Positions 28,206 to 38,272 of a stretch of 64,000 nucleotides of DNA are shown here, in pieces; the stretch's first letter is position 1, and the number at the start of each line of letters is the position of its first letter. The stretch spans positions 62,001-126,000 of the forward strand of contig NZ_JAQTUH010000002.1 of assembly GCF_028710345.1 (NCBI RefSeq), read 5' to 3'. The position numbers were made by a program, and so were the translations under genes. The notes beneath the pieces were generated by a model. That model saw nothing but the letters and a program-made list of their open reading frames with translations, did not search any database and had not been told where the DNA came from. Source of the DNA: Sulfuricurvum sp. (GTDB lineage: Bacteria > Campylobacterota > Campylobacteria > Campylobacterales > Sulfurimonadaceae).

Positions 28206-28766
28206 ATGAATAAATTAGCCGTCATATTGGCTGGAATACTAGTGAGTGGAAGCGCTCTTTTCGCAGCACCTTACTCGGTCGATGTCTCTCACTCCAGTGT
28301 TGGTTTTAAAGTTAAACACATGATGATTAGTACGGTAAGTGGAAACTTTAGCGGTTTTAGTGGATCGTATGATTTGGAAAAAGGTAAATTGAAATCATTA
28401 AGTGGTACGGTTAAAACGACAACCGTTGATACCGGAATACAAAAGCGTGATGATCACCTTCGCAGTGCTGATTTCTTTGATGTTGCTACTTACCCAGAAA
28501 TGACGTTTGCCATGACATCACAAAAAGGGAAAAAGGTTACCGGAAATCTCACTATACATGGTATTACTAAAGCGGTAACCATGACGATGGATATGGGTGG
28601 AGAAATTACCGATCCATGGGGTAACAAACGTTCTGGTTTTGTATTGAATGGAGTGGTCAATCGAAAGGATTTTGGGTTGAACTGGAACAAAGCGATTGAG
28701 GCAGGCGGTGTGGTTGTCGGTGATGATGTTAAAATCACCATCGAGATTGAAGGGGTAGCAGATTAA
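28206..28766 (+). CDS. YceI-family periplasmic lipocalin-like protein
   Basis: 186 residues from the ATG at 28206 (AAAGGGG 4 bp upstream; an in-frame start at 28137 adds 23 unlikely residues). The signal peptide (MNKLAVILAGILVSGSALFA) precedes a YceI beta-barrel: YSVDVSHSSVGFKVKHMMISTVSGNFSGFSG, then HLRSADFFDVATYPEMTF and GNLTIHGITKAVTM, and KDFGLNWN. The family binds polyisoprenoids and is often stress- or base-induced. Precise ligand unknown. Confidence 0.9.
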   Translation: MNKLAVILAGILVSGSALFAAPYSVDVSHSSVGFKVKHMMISTVSGNFSGFSGSYDLEKGKLKSLSGTVKTTTVDTGIQKRDDHLRSADFFDVATYPEMTFAMTSQKGKKVTGNLTIHGITKAVTMTMDMGGEITDPWGNKRSGFVLNGVVNRKDFGLNWNKAIEAGGVVVGDDVKITIEIEGVAD

Positions 28767-28775
28767 GTTCTGCGC

Positions 28776-31394
28776 TTACCCTTGCAGTGATGCTAATTGA
28801 GCATCTATTTTAGTAATCTTATCTTCTGCATCGGCAAGACCATTACGATTTTCGGTAATAACGGCTTCAGGTGCATTCGCTACAAAACGCTCGTTAGAGA
28901 GCATTCCACGTAATTTATCTACCTCTTTTTGAAGTTTTTCACGCTGTTTGGTAAGTCGGTCGATAATTGGGCTTAAATCAATCGCATCGGTTGGCAAGTA
29001 TACTTCGACGCTATCTCCGATATCGCTGATTGCATTATCGATTTTTGTGTCGGTGAAGTGGAGAGTCTCCACTTTTGCCAAGCGGACGATAAACGGTGCC
29101 ATCATCGCTTGATCGCCAGCGCATTTGAGGTAGGCAAAATCGATTTTTTGGTTGCCGAGATCGACGAGGGTTTTGGCACGACGGATCGTGACGATGGCAT
29201 CCATGATGATCGCGAACTCTGCTTCAATCGCCTCATCTATCTCGATATTTTCAGGGTATGCCATAATCATGATGGAGTTACCCTCTTCAAGCGTTGTCCC
29301 TGAGAGTTCATGGTAGAGGTACTCGGTGATGAATGGCATAAACGGGTGGAGTAGTTTCATCGACTCTTTGAAGATACTTCCCAGCTCATCAACGCTCTCT
29401 TTGGACGCTTTGCCCAGCTCGATACCCCAGTCACAGAACTCGTTCCATAAGAAGCGATAGAGTACCGTAGCCGCATCGTTAAAGCGGTATTCGTCCAAGA
29501 ACGCTCTCGTCTCAGCTGTTGCACGATGAAAGCGAGAGAGCATATAACGACCCAATGGAGTGGTGATCTCTTGATCCGCCAAATCTTTAAATGTCGGAAC
29601 ATTCATTTGGAGGAATTTGGAAGCGTTGAAAAGTTTGTTGGTAAAGTTACGGCTTTGTTCCAATCGGTCGTTACTGAGGCGGATATCGCGTCCTTGAGCA
29701 GCAAGGACGGCCAACGTAAAGCGGAGGGCATCGGCACTGTATTTTTCAACCATGTCGAGCGGATCGATAACGTTCCCTTTCGATTTGGACATTTTTTGAC
29801 CGTTTTCATCGCGCACCAATGCGTGGAGGTAGATGTGGTTAAACGGCAATTCTCCCGTGAAACTTTCTCCCATCATCATCATACGGGCTACCCAAAAGAA
29901 AAGGATATCAAATCCCGTAATAAGAAGGGTATTCGGATAAAATCGAGCCATATCTTCGCTTTGGAAGAGTTGATCTTGTGCGGTATCACCATTCCCCCAT
30001 CCGAGAGTCGAGAACGGCCAGAGAGCAGAGCTGAACCATGTATCGAGGACGTCAGGGTCTTGGGTGAAGTTTTTACTTGCACAATGAGGGCACGAAGACG
30101 GGGCTTCTTCCAAACTTGCCCACTCATGGTTACACTCGTCGCAGTAAAAAACGGGGATACGGTGTCCCCACCACAGTTGGCGAGAGATACACCAGTCGCG
30201 CAGTTCACCCATCCATGCGTTGTAGCTGTTGATCCAGTGCGGAGGGAAGAATTGGGTTAGCCCCTCATTGGTTTTATCGATGGAACCGCGTGCTACTTCT
30301 TTGCGAACGAACCATTGTTTAGAGATGTACGGCTCTACAATATTTTTACAGCGGTAACAATGCCCTACTTGGTGGGTGTGTTCTTCGATTTTCTCAATAA
30401 ATCCAGCCTCTTCTAAACGTTTGACGATGACTGCACGGGCTTCGAGACGCTCTAATCCTTCAAATTCGCCTGCGTGGTGATTCAACATCCCTTTTTCATC
30501 GAATACGGTGATGAATTCGAGATCGTGACGTTTTCCTACTTCGTAGTCGTTCGTGTCGTGGGCTGGGGTGACTTTAACAACCCCTGTTCCGAATTCACGA
30601 TCAACATGGCTGTCGGCGATGATTTTGATATCACGGTTGATAAGCGGCAAGGTGACGCTTTTCCCGATGAGGTTGAGGTAACGCTCATCATCCGGGTGTA
30701 CCATGATCGCAGTGTCGCCGAAATAAGTCTCAGGGCGGGTAGTCGCAACCACGATATGACCGCTTCCATCACTGAACGGGTAACGCATGTGGTAGAAGTT
30801 CCCTTGGTGCTCTTCGTGCTCTACCTCGATATCACTCAATGCGCCGTCATGAGTACACCAGTTGACCATATAGTTTCCGCGAACGATGAGGTTTTGGTTG
30901 TAGAGGTGGACAAATGCCTCTTTGACAGAGGATTTTAGCCCCTCATCCATCGTAAAGCGCTCACGGCTCCATGCGGGAGAGACACCGAGTTTTCGGAGCT
31001 GTCCCACCATGATTCCGCCGCTCTCCTCTTTCCAAGCCCAAACGCGCTCTAAGAATGCATCTCGTCCGAGTTCCTCTTTGGTTTTCCCCTCGGCGAGAAG
31101 CTGTTTTTCCACGACGTTTTGGGTAGCAATCCCCGCGTGATCGGTTCCCGGTTGCCAGAGGGTCATGTAGCCATCCATCCGTTTGTAACGGACGATGATG
31201 TCTTGGAGGGTAAAGGTGAGAGAGTGTCCGATATGGAGTCGTCCCGTGACGTTTGGCGGAGGCATCATGATGGCAAAATGTTTATCTGGCTTTGCAATTG
31301 ATTTATTTCCGTCTATTTCGAAATAACCCCGATTTTCCCAGATGGGATAGTAGTTCTCTTCAATATTTTTTGGGTCATAATGGGTTGCGGACAT
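28776..31394 (-). CDS. valS: Valyl-tRNA synthetase
   Basis: 872 residues, class Ia. HIGH motif in NVTGRLHIGHSL, KMSKS motif exact (GQKMSKSKGNVIDP), an editing domain between them, a zinc-like knuckle (CDECNHEW..CPHC) in the CP region, and a C-terminal coiled coil (LTKQREKLQKEVDKL) that contacts the tRNA. Divergent from fliW across 101 bp. Confidence 0.97.
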   Translation of the reverse strand: MSATHYDPKNIEENYYPIWENRGYFEIDGNKSIAKPDKHFAIMMPPPNVTGRLHIGHSLTFTLQDIIVRYKRMDGYMTLWQPGTDHAGIATQNVVEKQLLAEGKTKEELGRDAFLERVWAWKEESGGIMVGQLRKLGVSPAWSRERFTMDEGLKSSVKEAFVHLYNQNLIVRGNYMVNWCTHDGALSDIEVEHEEHQGNFYHMRYPFSDGSGHIVVATTRPETYFGDTAIMVHPDDERYLNLIGKSVTLPLINRDIKIIADSHVDREFGTGVVKVTPAHDTNDYEVGKRHDLEFITVFDEKGMLNHHAGEFEGLERLEARAVIVKRLEEAGFIEKIEEHTHQVGHCYRCKNIVEPYISKQWFVRKEVARGSIDKTNEGLTQFFPPHWINSYNAWMGELRDWCISRQLWWGHRIPVFYCDECNHEWASLEEAPSSCPHCASKNFTQDPDVLDTWFSSALWPFSTLGWGNGDTAQDQLFQSEDMARFYPNTLLITGFDILFFWVARMMMMGESFTGELPFNHIYLHALVRDENGQKMSKSKGNVIDPLDMVEKYSADALRFTLAVLAAQGRDIRLSNDRLEQSRNFTNKLFNASKFLQMNVPTFKDLADQEITTPLGRYMLSRFHRATAETRAFLDEYRFNDAATVLYRFLWNEFCDWGIELGKASKESVDELGSIFKESMKLLHPFMPFITEYLYHELSGTTLEEGNSIMIMAYPENIEIDEAIEAEFAIIMDAIVTIRRAKTLVDLGNQKIDFAYLKCAGDQAMMAPFIVRLAKVETLHFTDTKIDNAISDIGDSVEVYLPTDAIDLSPIIDRLTKQREKLQKEVDKLRGMLSNERFVANAPEAVITENRNGLADAEDKITKIDAQLASLQG

Positions 31395-31495
31395 AGTAAG
31401 AGCCTTAAATAGGTAAATTATGGGCGAATTATACCAAAAACTTAGAGGAATGAATTTTGCTTTAGTTTACTACTTTAGCGCTAAAAGGGAAAAAG

Positions 31496-31879
31496 ATGCA
31501 GTACGACGTAAAATCGGTGATTTTAGGATTTGAAAATATCACGAAGGTTGAATTGAATGAAATCGATGAGATGTTTTCAACGTTAAAAAGTTGTGATGAA
31601 TCTAATATTGGATTTACGGTCGTGAATCCGTATAGTTTACGAGAATATTCGTTTGATGTTCCTACTCCTATCCGTATTTTGCTTGACATTAATGAGAATT
31701 CAAAGCTGCTTGTATATAATATCGTCATTATTCAAGACCCACTCGATGAATCGTGTATTAACTTCCTTGCACCATTAATTTTCAATCAAGAGAATGGGAC
31801 TATGGCCCAAGCGGTATTAGATGCCGTGACTCATCCGGATTTAGGTTTAGCCGAACCGATCAAAAATTTTAAAGTATAA
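31496..31879 (+). CDS. fliW: Flagellar assembly factor FliW
   Basis: 127 residues. Motifs ILGFENITKVELNEID, FTVVNPYSLREYSFDVP and LAPLIFNQENGTMAQAVL match FliW, which binds flagellin and sequesters the translational regulator CsrA, linking filament assembly to flagellin translation. AAGGGA lies upstream. Followed at 34 bp by a helicase gene. Confidence 0.9.
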   Translation: MQYDVKSVILGFENITKVELNEIDEMFSTLKSCDESNIGFTVVNPYSLREYSFDVPTPIRILLDINENSKLLVYNIVIIQDPLDESCINFLAPLIFNQENGTMAQAVLDAVTHPDLGLAEPIKNFKV

Positions 31880-31883
31880 TTTA

Positions 31884-31909
31884 GCTCCTTCCTAGGGGCT
31901 TTAAGGAGC
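31884..31909 (+). promoter_or_regulatory. Hairpin covering the helicase ribosome-binding site
   Basis: GCTCCTT (31884-31890) is perfectly complementary to AAGGAGC (31903-31909), which contains the Shine-Dalgarno AAGGAG of the TTG-started helicase gene. There is no U-tract, so masking of translation is likelier than termination. Confidence 0.45.
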
Positions 31910-31912
31910 CTC

Positions 31913-33985
31913 TTGCCACTTTCGCGCCTCAACGAACAACAATACAGTGCTGCCACAGCTGCGTATGGACACAATCTTATTATCGCATCTGCCGGTACAG
32001 GTAAAACATCGACGATAGTGGGACGTATTGCCTATCTTCTCTCTCAAAATATTAAACCCGAAGAGATTTTATTATTGACCTTTACTAACAAAGCAGCGCA
32101 AGAGATGGTGGATCGTGTTGCGGCCTTTTTTGGGCGGGAAATTGCTTCTAAAATCGATGCAGGGACATTTCATGCGGTAAGTTATCGATGGCTCAAACGT
32201 AAAGAGGGGAGGGTTGTTTTAAAACAACCTCGCGAATTGAAAACCCTTTTTCGTAGTGTCTATGAAAAACGGACGTTCTCTCATCTTGATAATGCAACTC
32301 CTGCGTATGGCGCCAATTACCTTTACGATGTCTACTCCTTTTATCAAAATACTGAACTTACTATGAATTTTGAAGAGTGGATTAAAGCACGCCAAGATGA
32401 ACATGCAGTGTATGCCATGATCTATGGTGACATCATTGATGAATTTGAATCCCTCAAAAAAGAGTATGGTTTTGTCAATTTTAATGATCTATTACTCCAA
32501 ATGCGCTATTTAGCATCACAAAATGATCTAGGGTATAAAGAGGTATTGATTGATGAATATCAAGACACTAATGCATTGCAAGGGACATTAGTAGGTGCCA
32601 TGAACCCTCCGTCACTTTTTTGTGTTGGAGACTATGATCAGAGTATTTATGCTTTTAACGGTGCGGATATTTCCATTATCGGATCGTTTGATAAAACATT
32701 TAGTGATGCACAAGTGCATACTCTAACCAAAAATTATCGCTCAACCGTCCCCATTCTCTCTTTAGCCAATACCGTTATTTCGTATAATGAACGTATCTAT
32801 CCCAAAGCACTCGAAGTAACCCGTACGGGTGAAGCGAAATCACCTGCTTTGATTGTGTACGAAGAACTTTTTGATCAATATCATGGCATTGCCCGTCTTA
32901 TTGGAGATTCTTCCATCGCACGCGATGAGATAGCGGTGATTTTCCGTAACAATGCATCTGCTGATGGGATTGAAGCGACGTTACGGGAAATGGGGATCGC
33001 GTGTCGTAGACGTGGCGGAACGAGTTTTTTTGATTCCAAAGAGATTAAAGCATTGCTGGATATCTATACACTACTTGTCAATGAGTCAGATATGATGGCA
33101 TTTATCCACCTTTTTGATTTTGCTAAAGGTGTTGGAAGTGCGGTAGCAAAAGAGCTCTTTGTTGCACTTCAAAAGCTAGGAAATGGCTCTTTTTTTCGAG
33201 GACTCTATACCCCTGATACATCGATTTCAAATCCTTTTGAAAAACGAAAACTAAATCACCAACTAGGGTTGTTTGATGATTATGCAGAATTAGGAAGTGC
33301 AGGTCGGTTTGCTAAACTAGGACTCGATCCGAATTTTATGGGAAACCCTATCTTAAAACACTCAAAACTTTCCAAAGAGTCAGCCACTTTTTTACACGAT
33401 TTATTTATGTTATTTCGTAAACTCAAAGAGGCAAAATCTCCTAAAGAGGCGGTACAAAAGATTGCCCTCTCTAATCTTTACGGCCATGTCATAGAGCATT
33501 TGTCCCATCGACGTGCCATGAGCGAAAACGGTTCCGTTGATGAGCGGGTAAAAGCGGAATCGGGAGATAAAATCCGTCGGAAATGTACTTTACTGTTTGA
33601 ACTCTCAAAGCCTTATAAAGAGCATGAACGTTTTTTAAACGCAATGATTTTAGGCTCTCAAGATTTAACACAAGGTGAAGGGGTACATTTACTAAGCATT
33701 CATGCATCCAAGGGGCTAGAATACAAAGAAGTGTATGTTATTGATTTGATGGATGGACGATTTCCAAATCGAAAACTGATGTCTCGAAGCGGTAGTATTG
33801 AAGAAGAGAGACGATTGTTTTATGTCGCGGTAACCCGTGCAAAAGATCATCTGTTTTTAAGTTACGCAAAATACGACAAGATTAAGAAAAGTAATTTTGT
33901 CCCGTCTCAATTTTTATTTGAAACAGGATTGATTCCTAAAGACGAACTTTATACCGCCCTTGTTAACAAAGGATCGGTTGAATAA
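31913..33985 (+). CDS. UvrD/Rep-type superfamily 1A DNA helicase
   Basis: 690 residues from a TTG at 31913, well supported by AAGGAG 4 bp upstream. Helicase motifs in order: Q-motif LNEQQYSAA, Walker A ASAGTGKT (about 26-33), LLTFTNKAAQEM, DEYQDTN (Walker B), GDYDQSIYAFNGA, TLTKNYRST, and GVHLLSIHASKGLEYKEVY with VAVTRAKDHL. Probably 3'-5' unwinding in repair or recombination; UvrD, Rep or PcrA orthology cannot be settled by eye. Confidence 0.92.
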   Translation: MPLSRLNEQQYSAATAAYGHNLIIASAGTGKTSTIVGRIAYLLSQNIKPEEILLLTFTNKAAQEMVDRVAAFFGREIASKIDAGTFHAVSYRWLKRKEGRVVLKQPRELKTLFRSVYEKRTFSHLDNATPAYGANYLYDVYSFYQNTELTMNFEEWIKARQDEHAVYAMIYGDIIDEFESLKKEYGFVNFNDLLLQMRYLASQNDLGYKEVLIDEYQDTNALQGTLVGAMNPPSLFCVGDYDQSIYAFNGADISIIGSFDKTFSDAQVHTLTKNYRSTVPILSLANTVISYNERIYPKALEVTRTGEAKSPALIVYEELFDQYHGIARLIGDSSIARDEIAVIFRNNASADGIEATLREMGIACRRRGGTSFFDSKEIKALLDIYTLLVNESDMMAFIHLFDFAKGVGSAVAKELFVALQKLGNGSFFRGLYTPDTSISNPFEKRKLNHQLGLFDDYAELGSAGRFAKLGLDPNFMGNPILKHSKLSKESATFLHDLFMLFRKLKEAKSPKEAVQKIALSNLYGHVIEHLSHRRAMSENGSVDERVKAESGDKIRRKCTLLFELSKPYKEHERFLNAMILGSQDLTQGEGVHLLSIHASKGLEYKEVYVIDLMDGRFPNRKLMSRSGSIEEERRLFYVAVTRAKDHLFLSYAKYDKIKKSNFVPSQFLFETGLIPKDELYTALVNKGSVE

Positions 33986-33988
33986 TCG

Positions 33989-34017
33989 GTTAAGGTCGTT
34001 TTATTTACGACCGTTAA
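33989..34017. terminator. Bidirectional hairpin between helicase and gspF
   Basis: GTTAAGGTCGT (33989-33999) pairs with ACGACC-G-TTAAC (34007-34017) with one bulged base, and the loop TTTATTT includes the gspF stop codon. It lies between two convergent genes 15 bp apart and may stop transcription from both sides. Confidence 0.55.
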
Positions 34018-35248
34018 CAGCGTTCCCCATACTCCACATTGGTAAGAAGATACCGAGTGCTAATAAGATTACCATCCCTGCAATTAAGAAGAGCATGATA
34101 GGCTCCACTGCTTCTGAAAGGCCATCAATGATTGCATCAAATCTCATTTTATAGTATTCCATTACTTTTTGCATCATCGCATCAAGTTGACCGCTCGATT
34201 CTCCCGCAGAAACCATCTGGATAATCATATTTTCAAATAGTTTTGTCTCTACTAATCCTGCGTGCAGGGATCCTCCTCGTTCAACGGTTGTACGGACTGT
34301 AAGCAATTTTTCTTGCAATGGTAAACTGTCAATCATCGCAGTAGAGGTCTCAAGTGCTTCTGCAATAGGGATACCTGCTCGGACGAGTTCTGAGAAAACC
34401 AACGTAAAACGATTTAAAGTTGCAAACATGATGATATTTTTGATAAGGTAGGTTTTGAGCAAAAACTGGTGCCATTTATATCGAAATTCACGATTATGGT
34501 CAAGCATATATCTAAATACAAAAATAAAGACGACTATCGCTCCAAGGACATATAAACCATAGGTATTAAAAAGGTGTTCTAAAAAGAGGAGAATTTTCGT
34601 TGGAAGTGGTAGTTCTGCATGTAATTGCTCAAATATCGCCTTGAATTGAGGAACAACATATGAAATAAGGATAGTAAATGCAACTGCCATAGCTATCATA
34701 ACGTTACGTGGATAGGCCATCGCTTTTTTAAATTTGATGATATTACGACGAATTTCTTCCAACATATCTGCTAGCTTATGTAAAGCATCAGCCATATTCC
34801 CTGTTTTTTCCCCTAATTCAATCATTGCAATACTAAGGGTACCTAATTCATACGTAAATTTACTTGCAGATTTAGACAAACTATGTCCGGCATTGATATC
34901 TTCTGCCATTGTTCCAAGAACTATTTGTAATGTTTTATCCGTCGTGGCTTCTGTGATCTCATGAAGAGAGTCATGGATTGAGATACCAGCATTTGCCATA
35001 ACTGCAAGTTGTCGAATTGCTGCAATTAGAGAATCCTGTTTGAGTTTTCTTTTTTTAATATTGGATAAAAATGTCTCTTTGAACTTTTTAAACTGATCTT
35101 CTAGCGGAGGAGAAGATTCTACCGCTTTTAAAACCATCCCTGTGAATTTTATTTTTGCTAAGTACTGAGCCTCTTTTTTATGTTCTGCATAAAAGCCATA
35201 TTCACTCTTTTTTCCTTTAGAGAGAACGGTTACGATAAAGTATTTCAT
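34001..35248 (-). CDS. gspF: GspF/PilC-type inner-membrane platform protein (CtsF/MshG-like)
   Basis: 415 residues. Two T2SSF domains (about 70-195 and 275-400) with signatures RQLAVMANAGISIHDSL, EDINAGHSLSKSA, FSELVRAGIPIAEALE and MVSAGESSGQLDAMM, and three membrane segments (about 170-190, 215-240, 375-400). Forms the rotor platform of type II secretion, type IV pilus and transformation machines. Overlaps the ATPase gene by 4 bp and ends the 15-gene run. Confidence 0.92.
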   Translation of the reverse strand: MKYFIVTVLSKGKKSEYGFYAEHKKEAQYLAKIKFTGMVLKAVESSPPLEDQFKKFKETFLSNIKKRKLKQDSLIAAIRQLAVMANAGISIHDSLHEITEATTDKTLQIVLGTMAEDINAGHSLSKSASKFTYELGTLSIAMIELGEKTGNMADALHKLADMLEEIRRNIIKFKKAMAYPRNVMIAMAVAFTILISYVVPQFKAIFEQLHAELPLPTKILLFLEHLFNTYGLYVLGAIVVFIFVFRYMLDHNREFRYKWHQFLLKTYLIKNIIMFATLNRFTLVFSELVRAGIPIAEALETSTAMIDSLPLQEKLLTVRTTVERGGSLHAGLVETKLFENMIIQMVSAGESSGQLDAMMQKVMEYYKMRFDAIIDGLSEAVEPIMLFLIAGMVILLALGIFLPMWSMGNAVNGRK

Positions 35249-36981
35249 CCTTTTGCTACCCTTAGTATTTCATCTATGGTGGTGACACCTTGTACCGCTT
35301 TTGCCATGCCATTTTCAAACATACCGACAAATCCTTCTTGTTTGGCTTGCTTGAAAATTTCCTCTTTAGATCCTCCTCGAGCAATCAAGCTTGAAAGTTC
35401 TTCGCTAATGGGGAGTACTTCACATATCATTTCACGTCCCATATACCCCGAACCATTACACTCTTTACATCCAATTCCTTGATAAAAAATAGTTCCATTG
35501 GGGATATATGCACTGTATTCTTCTTTTAATAATAAAGGAATATCGGCCTCTTTTTTACAATATTTACAAATACGACGTACAAGGCGTTGAGCTTGTATCG
35601 CTACGAGAGCACCGCTTATGAGATACGGTTCGATTCCCATGTCGGACATACGAGGTATTGCACTTATAGCATCATTGGTATGCAATGTTGAGATTACTAG
35701 GTGACCAGTAAGGGCAGCTTTAATAGCAATTTCAAGTGTCTCATGGTCACGTATCTCCCCAATCATGATTTTATCGGGGTCTTGACGGAGGATTGAGCGA
35801 AGCGCATCGGCAAAAGAGAGTCCTACTTTAGCATTCACTTGTACTTGTTGAATCAGGTTCATCCGATACTCTACCGGATCTTCTACGGTGATTACTTTAT
35901 CCTCTACGTTACGGAGTTCATTAAGTGCTCCATATAGTGTGGTGGTCTTACCACTTCCGGTAGGTCCGGTAACCAAAATGATTCCAAAAGGGGATTCAAG
36001 CGATTTAATAAGCTTTTGGTAACTTGCAGAATCCATTCCAGAATCTTCAAGTTTGACGAGTGCTTTGGTTTTATCCAAAATACGCATTACTATCGATTCC
36101 CCATATAAAATAGGGAGGGTTGAGATACGAAAATCAAACTCAGCGTCCATAACCATGGCTGAAAAACGACCGTCTTGAGGTTTTCTGCGTTCGGCAATAT
36201 CGAGATTTGCTAAGAGTTTAATGCGAGATGCAAGTGGAGGATAAATATCACGATCAAAAATAAAAATTTCACTGAGTTTTCCATCGATTCGACCTCGAAC
36301 GACACAGTTTTTTTCGGTTGGCTCAATATGGATATCACTGGAGCGTCCTTTTATACACGCTTTTAAAATAACGTCAATAAGCTGTAAAATAGAAGAGGCT
36401 TCTTGTTGCTCTTCAATCGTTCCAATATTTCGTAACTCACTACGTATGTTATTGACAAGTTCTTTAACACTATCTTTGAGCTCAATTTTAAAGAGGTAAG
36501 CTTGAATCTGTTTTTCGGTAGCAACGGCGACTTTTAAAGATTTACGAGGAAAAAGACGTTGCAGAGATTCTTGTGCCTCAATATTGAGTGGATCTGCAAA
36601 AGCAATAGTAATATACATGTCATCTTGAAAAATAGGTAATGCGTTATATCGTTTTAATTGAGCTGTAGGAATTTTATCTACAAGTTTATAATCCATATCA
36701 ATAGAATCTAAGTCTACATAAGGAAGTTCAAGAACTTCTGCCAAATACGATAATATAGAAGATTCATCCAAAAAATGGTAATTTTTAATAATTGAGAGTT
36801 CATATATCCCAAGTCGTATTTGTTCAACAACGAATCGTTTGACAAAATTAAGAGAAACAACTCCTACTTTTGTCAATGTTTCGAGAATAGTATCATTCTG
36901 TACTCCTCGTGAAAGGAGGCGATCAATTTGTTGTTGAGTGATATGACGCTTTTCTAATAAATCTTGCGTTATTCTATCCAT
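35245..36981 (-). CDS. gspE: GspE/PilB-type assembly ATPase (CtsE/MshE-like)
   Basis: 578 residues. N-terminal MshEN-type domain (LPYVDLDSID), then the hexameric ATPase: Walker A GPTGSGKTT, Asp box TVEDPVEYRM, Walker B LRQDPDKIMIGEIRD, His box ALTGHLVISTLHTND, and a C-terminal zinc site with CKYC and CKEC. Drives pseudopilus polymerisation. Same position relative to gspF as ctsE-ctsF in Campylobacter. Confidence 0.94.
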   Translation of the reverse strand: MDRITQDLLEKRHITQQQIDRLLSRGVQNDTILETLTKVGVVSLNFVKRFVVEQIRLGIYELSIIKNYHFLDESSILSYLAEVLELPYVDLDSIDMDYKLVDKIPTAQLKRYNALPIFQDDMYITIAFADPLNIEAQESLQRLFPRKSLKVAVATEKQIQAYLFKIELKDSVKELVNNIRSELRNIGTIEEQQEASSILQLIDVILKACIKGRSSDIHIEPTEKNCVVRGRIDGKLSEIFIFDRDIYPPLASRIKLLANLDIAERRKPQDGRFSAMVMDAEFDFRISTLPILYGESIVMRILDKTKALVKLEDSGMDSASYQKLIKSLESPFGIILVTGPTGSGKTTTLYGALNELRNVEDKVITVEDPVEYRMNLIQQVQVNAKVGLSFADALRSILRQDPDKIMIGEIRDHETLEIAIKAALTGHLVISTLHTNDAISAIPRMSDMGIEPYLISGALVAIQAQRLVRRICKYCKKEADIPLLLKEEYSAYIPNGTIFYQGIGCKECNGSGYMGREMICEVLPISEELSSLIARGGSKEEIFKQAKQEGFVGMFENGMAKAVQGVTTIDEILRVAKG

Positions 36982-36992
36982 CTCAACTTTCC

Positions 36993-37535
36993 TTAATATA
37001 CATGGTGTAATGTTAATATTTTATCATAGTATTCATCAATTGCAATCGTTTTTCTTCCTGTAATTTCGATAGAATAGAGTTTATACGATATTCTAGGATT
37101 TATTGAATCTATATATTCTTTGACTGTACTTTGTGGTTGAGGGTTATTTTGGTAGAAGTTAAATAATTTTGAAAGTAGATGAGAGCTTGTGGGTAATTTA
37201 AGAGTTTTAATTGGGTAATTATCAAATAAGGCTTGGGTAAGTAGTTTTTTTTGTAAGACAATTAAAGAAAAAAATGAAGCGTTAGCACGTGCTTCTCTGG
37301 TTTGATTTAGAATCATTATTGGATCATTAAGACGATCAATTTGATCTGCTTTTAGACATGAAAATGCATATAAAGAGGTATAGGCTTCATTGAATTCTAA
37401 TTGCTTTAAATGTTGGAAACCAATATTGCAGGAAGCTGCGTAGTCACCTTTTTGATACAGTTGAAACATTTGTGATGATGTATCAGCATGTAGGTTTAAA
37501 GAGAGAAAATAACAGAGTAAGACAAAACGGATCAT
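36993..37535 (-). CDS. Exported small helical protein of the secretion cluster
   Basis: 180 residues with a signal peptide (MIRFVLLCYFLSLNLHA). Two TPR-like helix pairs (MFQLYQKGDYAASCNIGFQHLKQLEFNEAYTSLYAFSCLKAD) follow. No named family recognised. It overlaps the upstream TPR gene by 4 bp and precedes the ATPase by 11 bp, so a role in the same machine is likely. Confidence 0.65.
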   Translation of the reverse strand: MIRFVLLCYFLSLNLHADTSSQMFQLYQKGDYAASCNIGFQHLKQLEFNEAYTSLYAFSCLKADQIDRLNDPIMILNQTREARANASFFSLIVLQKKLLTQALFDNYPIKTLKLPTSSHLLSKLFNFYQNNPQPQSTVKEYIDSINPRISYKLYSIEITGRKTIAIDEYYDKILTLHHVY

Positions 37536-38272
37536 TTTGAATTGTCCTTATTGAGTGAATCAAGTAAAGACTTGGCATTTTCTGAATTTGTTTGAGATAC
37601 ATAAAGTTGTAGCGTTTTTTTTGCTTGATCACTTTTACCAAGTTTGACTAATGATTTTGAAAATATAAGCCAACTCTCTTCAATTGAACTGTCAATAGCG
37701 TTGGTTTTTAAGGCGTAATTATATGCTTCGTTGTAATTTCCATGATCATAGTGATATCGAGCAATATAGAGACCTAAATGAGGATTTGAATTATTTTTAA
37801 AACGTTCTTCAATTTCATGCACATCAAAGGTTGCAGTATCTCGTTTTATAGATGCTGGAGAAAGTAAAGGTTTTACTGGTGGTGGGGAAATAATAGTGTT
37901 TTGAGGAACAGGTGTTGTTACTACAGGTGTAAAAACTTTTTGTTGCACATTCACTTTTTTTGTATTTACTGCAGCTACTGGTTGAGGAATAGGTGCTTCT
38001 TTTATATCAGGAGATATAGATTCAATAAATTGCATAGAGGGTTCAAGGATCATATTGTCATTTGGTTTTGTTTCAACGGGCTTTATTGCAATTTTAGTTA
38101 CTTTTGGTTTTGTAATTATAACTTGAGGTTGTTTTTTATCTGAACTGGAAGTTGAAAATAAAAAAAATATAATTATAGAAATGGCGCTTAATATAGAAAT
38201 TATAATGTGAGGTAGATAATGTTTAAATTTATATTTTAGCCAACGTCGTTCTAGTGTGTGGGTATCAAGCAT
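37532..38272 (-). CDS. Single-pass TPR protein of the secretion cluster (CtsX/MshN-like position)
   Basis: 246 residues. A cytoplasmic N-terminus, one transmembrane segment (about 19-41), a Lys/Pro-rich periplasmic linker (about 45-145) and C-terminal TPR units (HLGLYIARYHYDHGNYNEAYNYALKTNAID...). MSHA clusters carry MshN with this layout, and Campylobacter has CtsX between ctsP and ctsE; equivalence is inferred from position and layout. Overlaps the AAA ATPase gene by 8 bp. Confidence 0.6.
   Translation of the reverse strand: MLDTHTLERRWLKYKFKHYLPHIIISILSAISIIIFFLFSTSSSDKKQPQVIITKPKVTKIAIKPVETKPNDNMILEPSMQFIESISPDIKEAPIPQPVAAVNTKKVNVQQKVFTPVVTTPVPQNTIISPPPVKPLLSPASIKRDTATFDVHEIEERFKNNSNPHLGLYIARYHYDHGNYNEAYNYALKTNAIDSSIEESWLIFSKSLVKLGKSDQAKKTLQLYVSQTNSENAKSLLDSLNKDNSK

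Noticed and set aside
29526-30260. Long open frame (244 codons) on the plus strand opposite valS
   Set aside because: It is the complement of highly conserved valS coding sequence, has no ribosome site and no domain.
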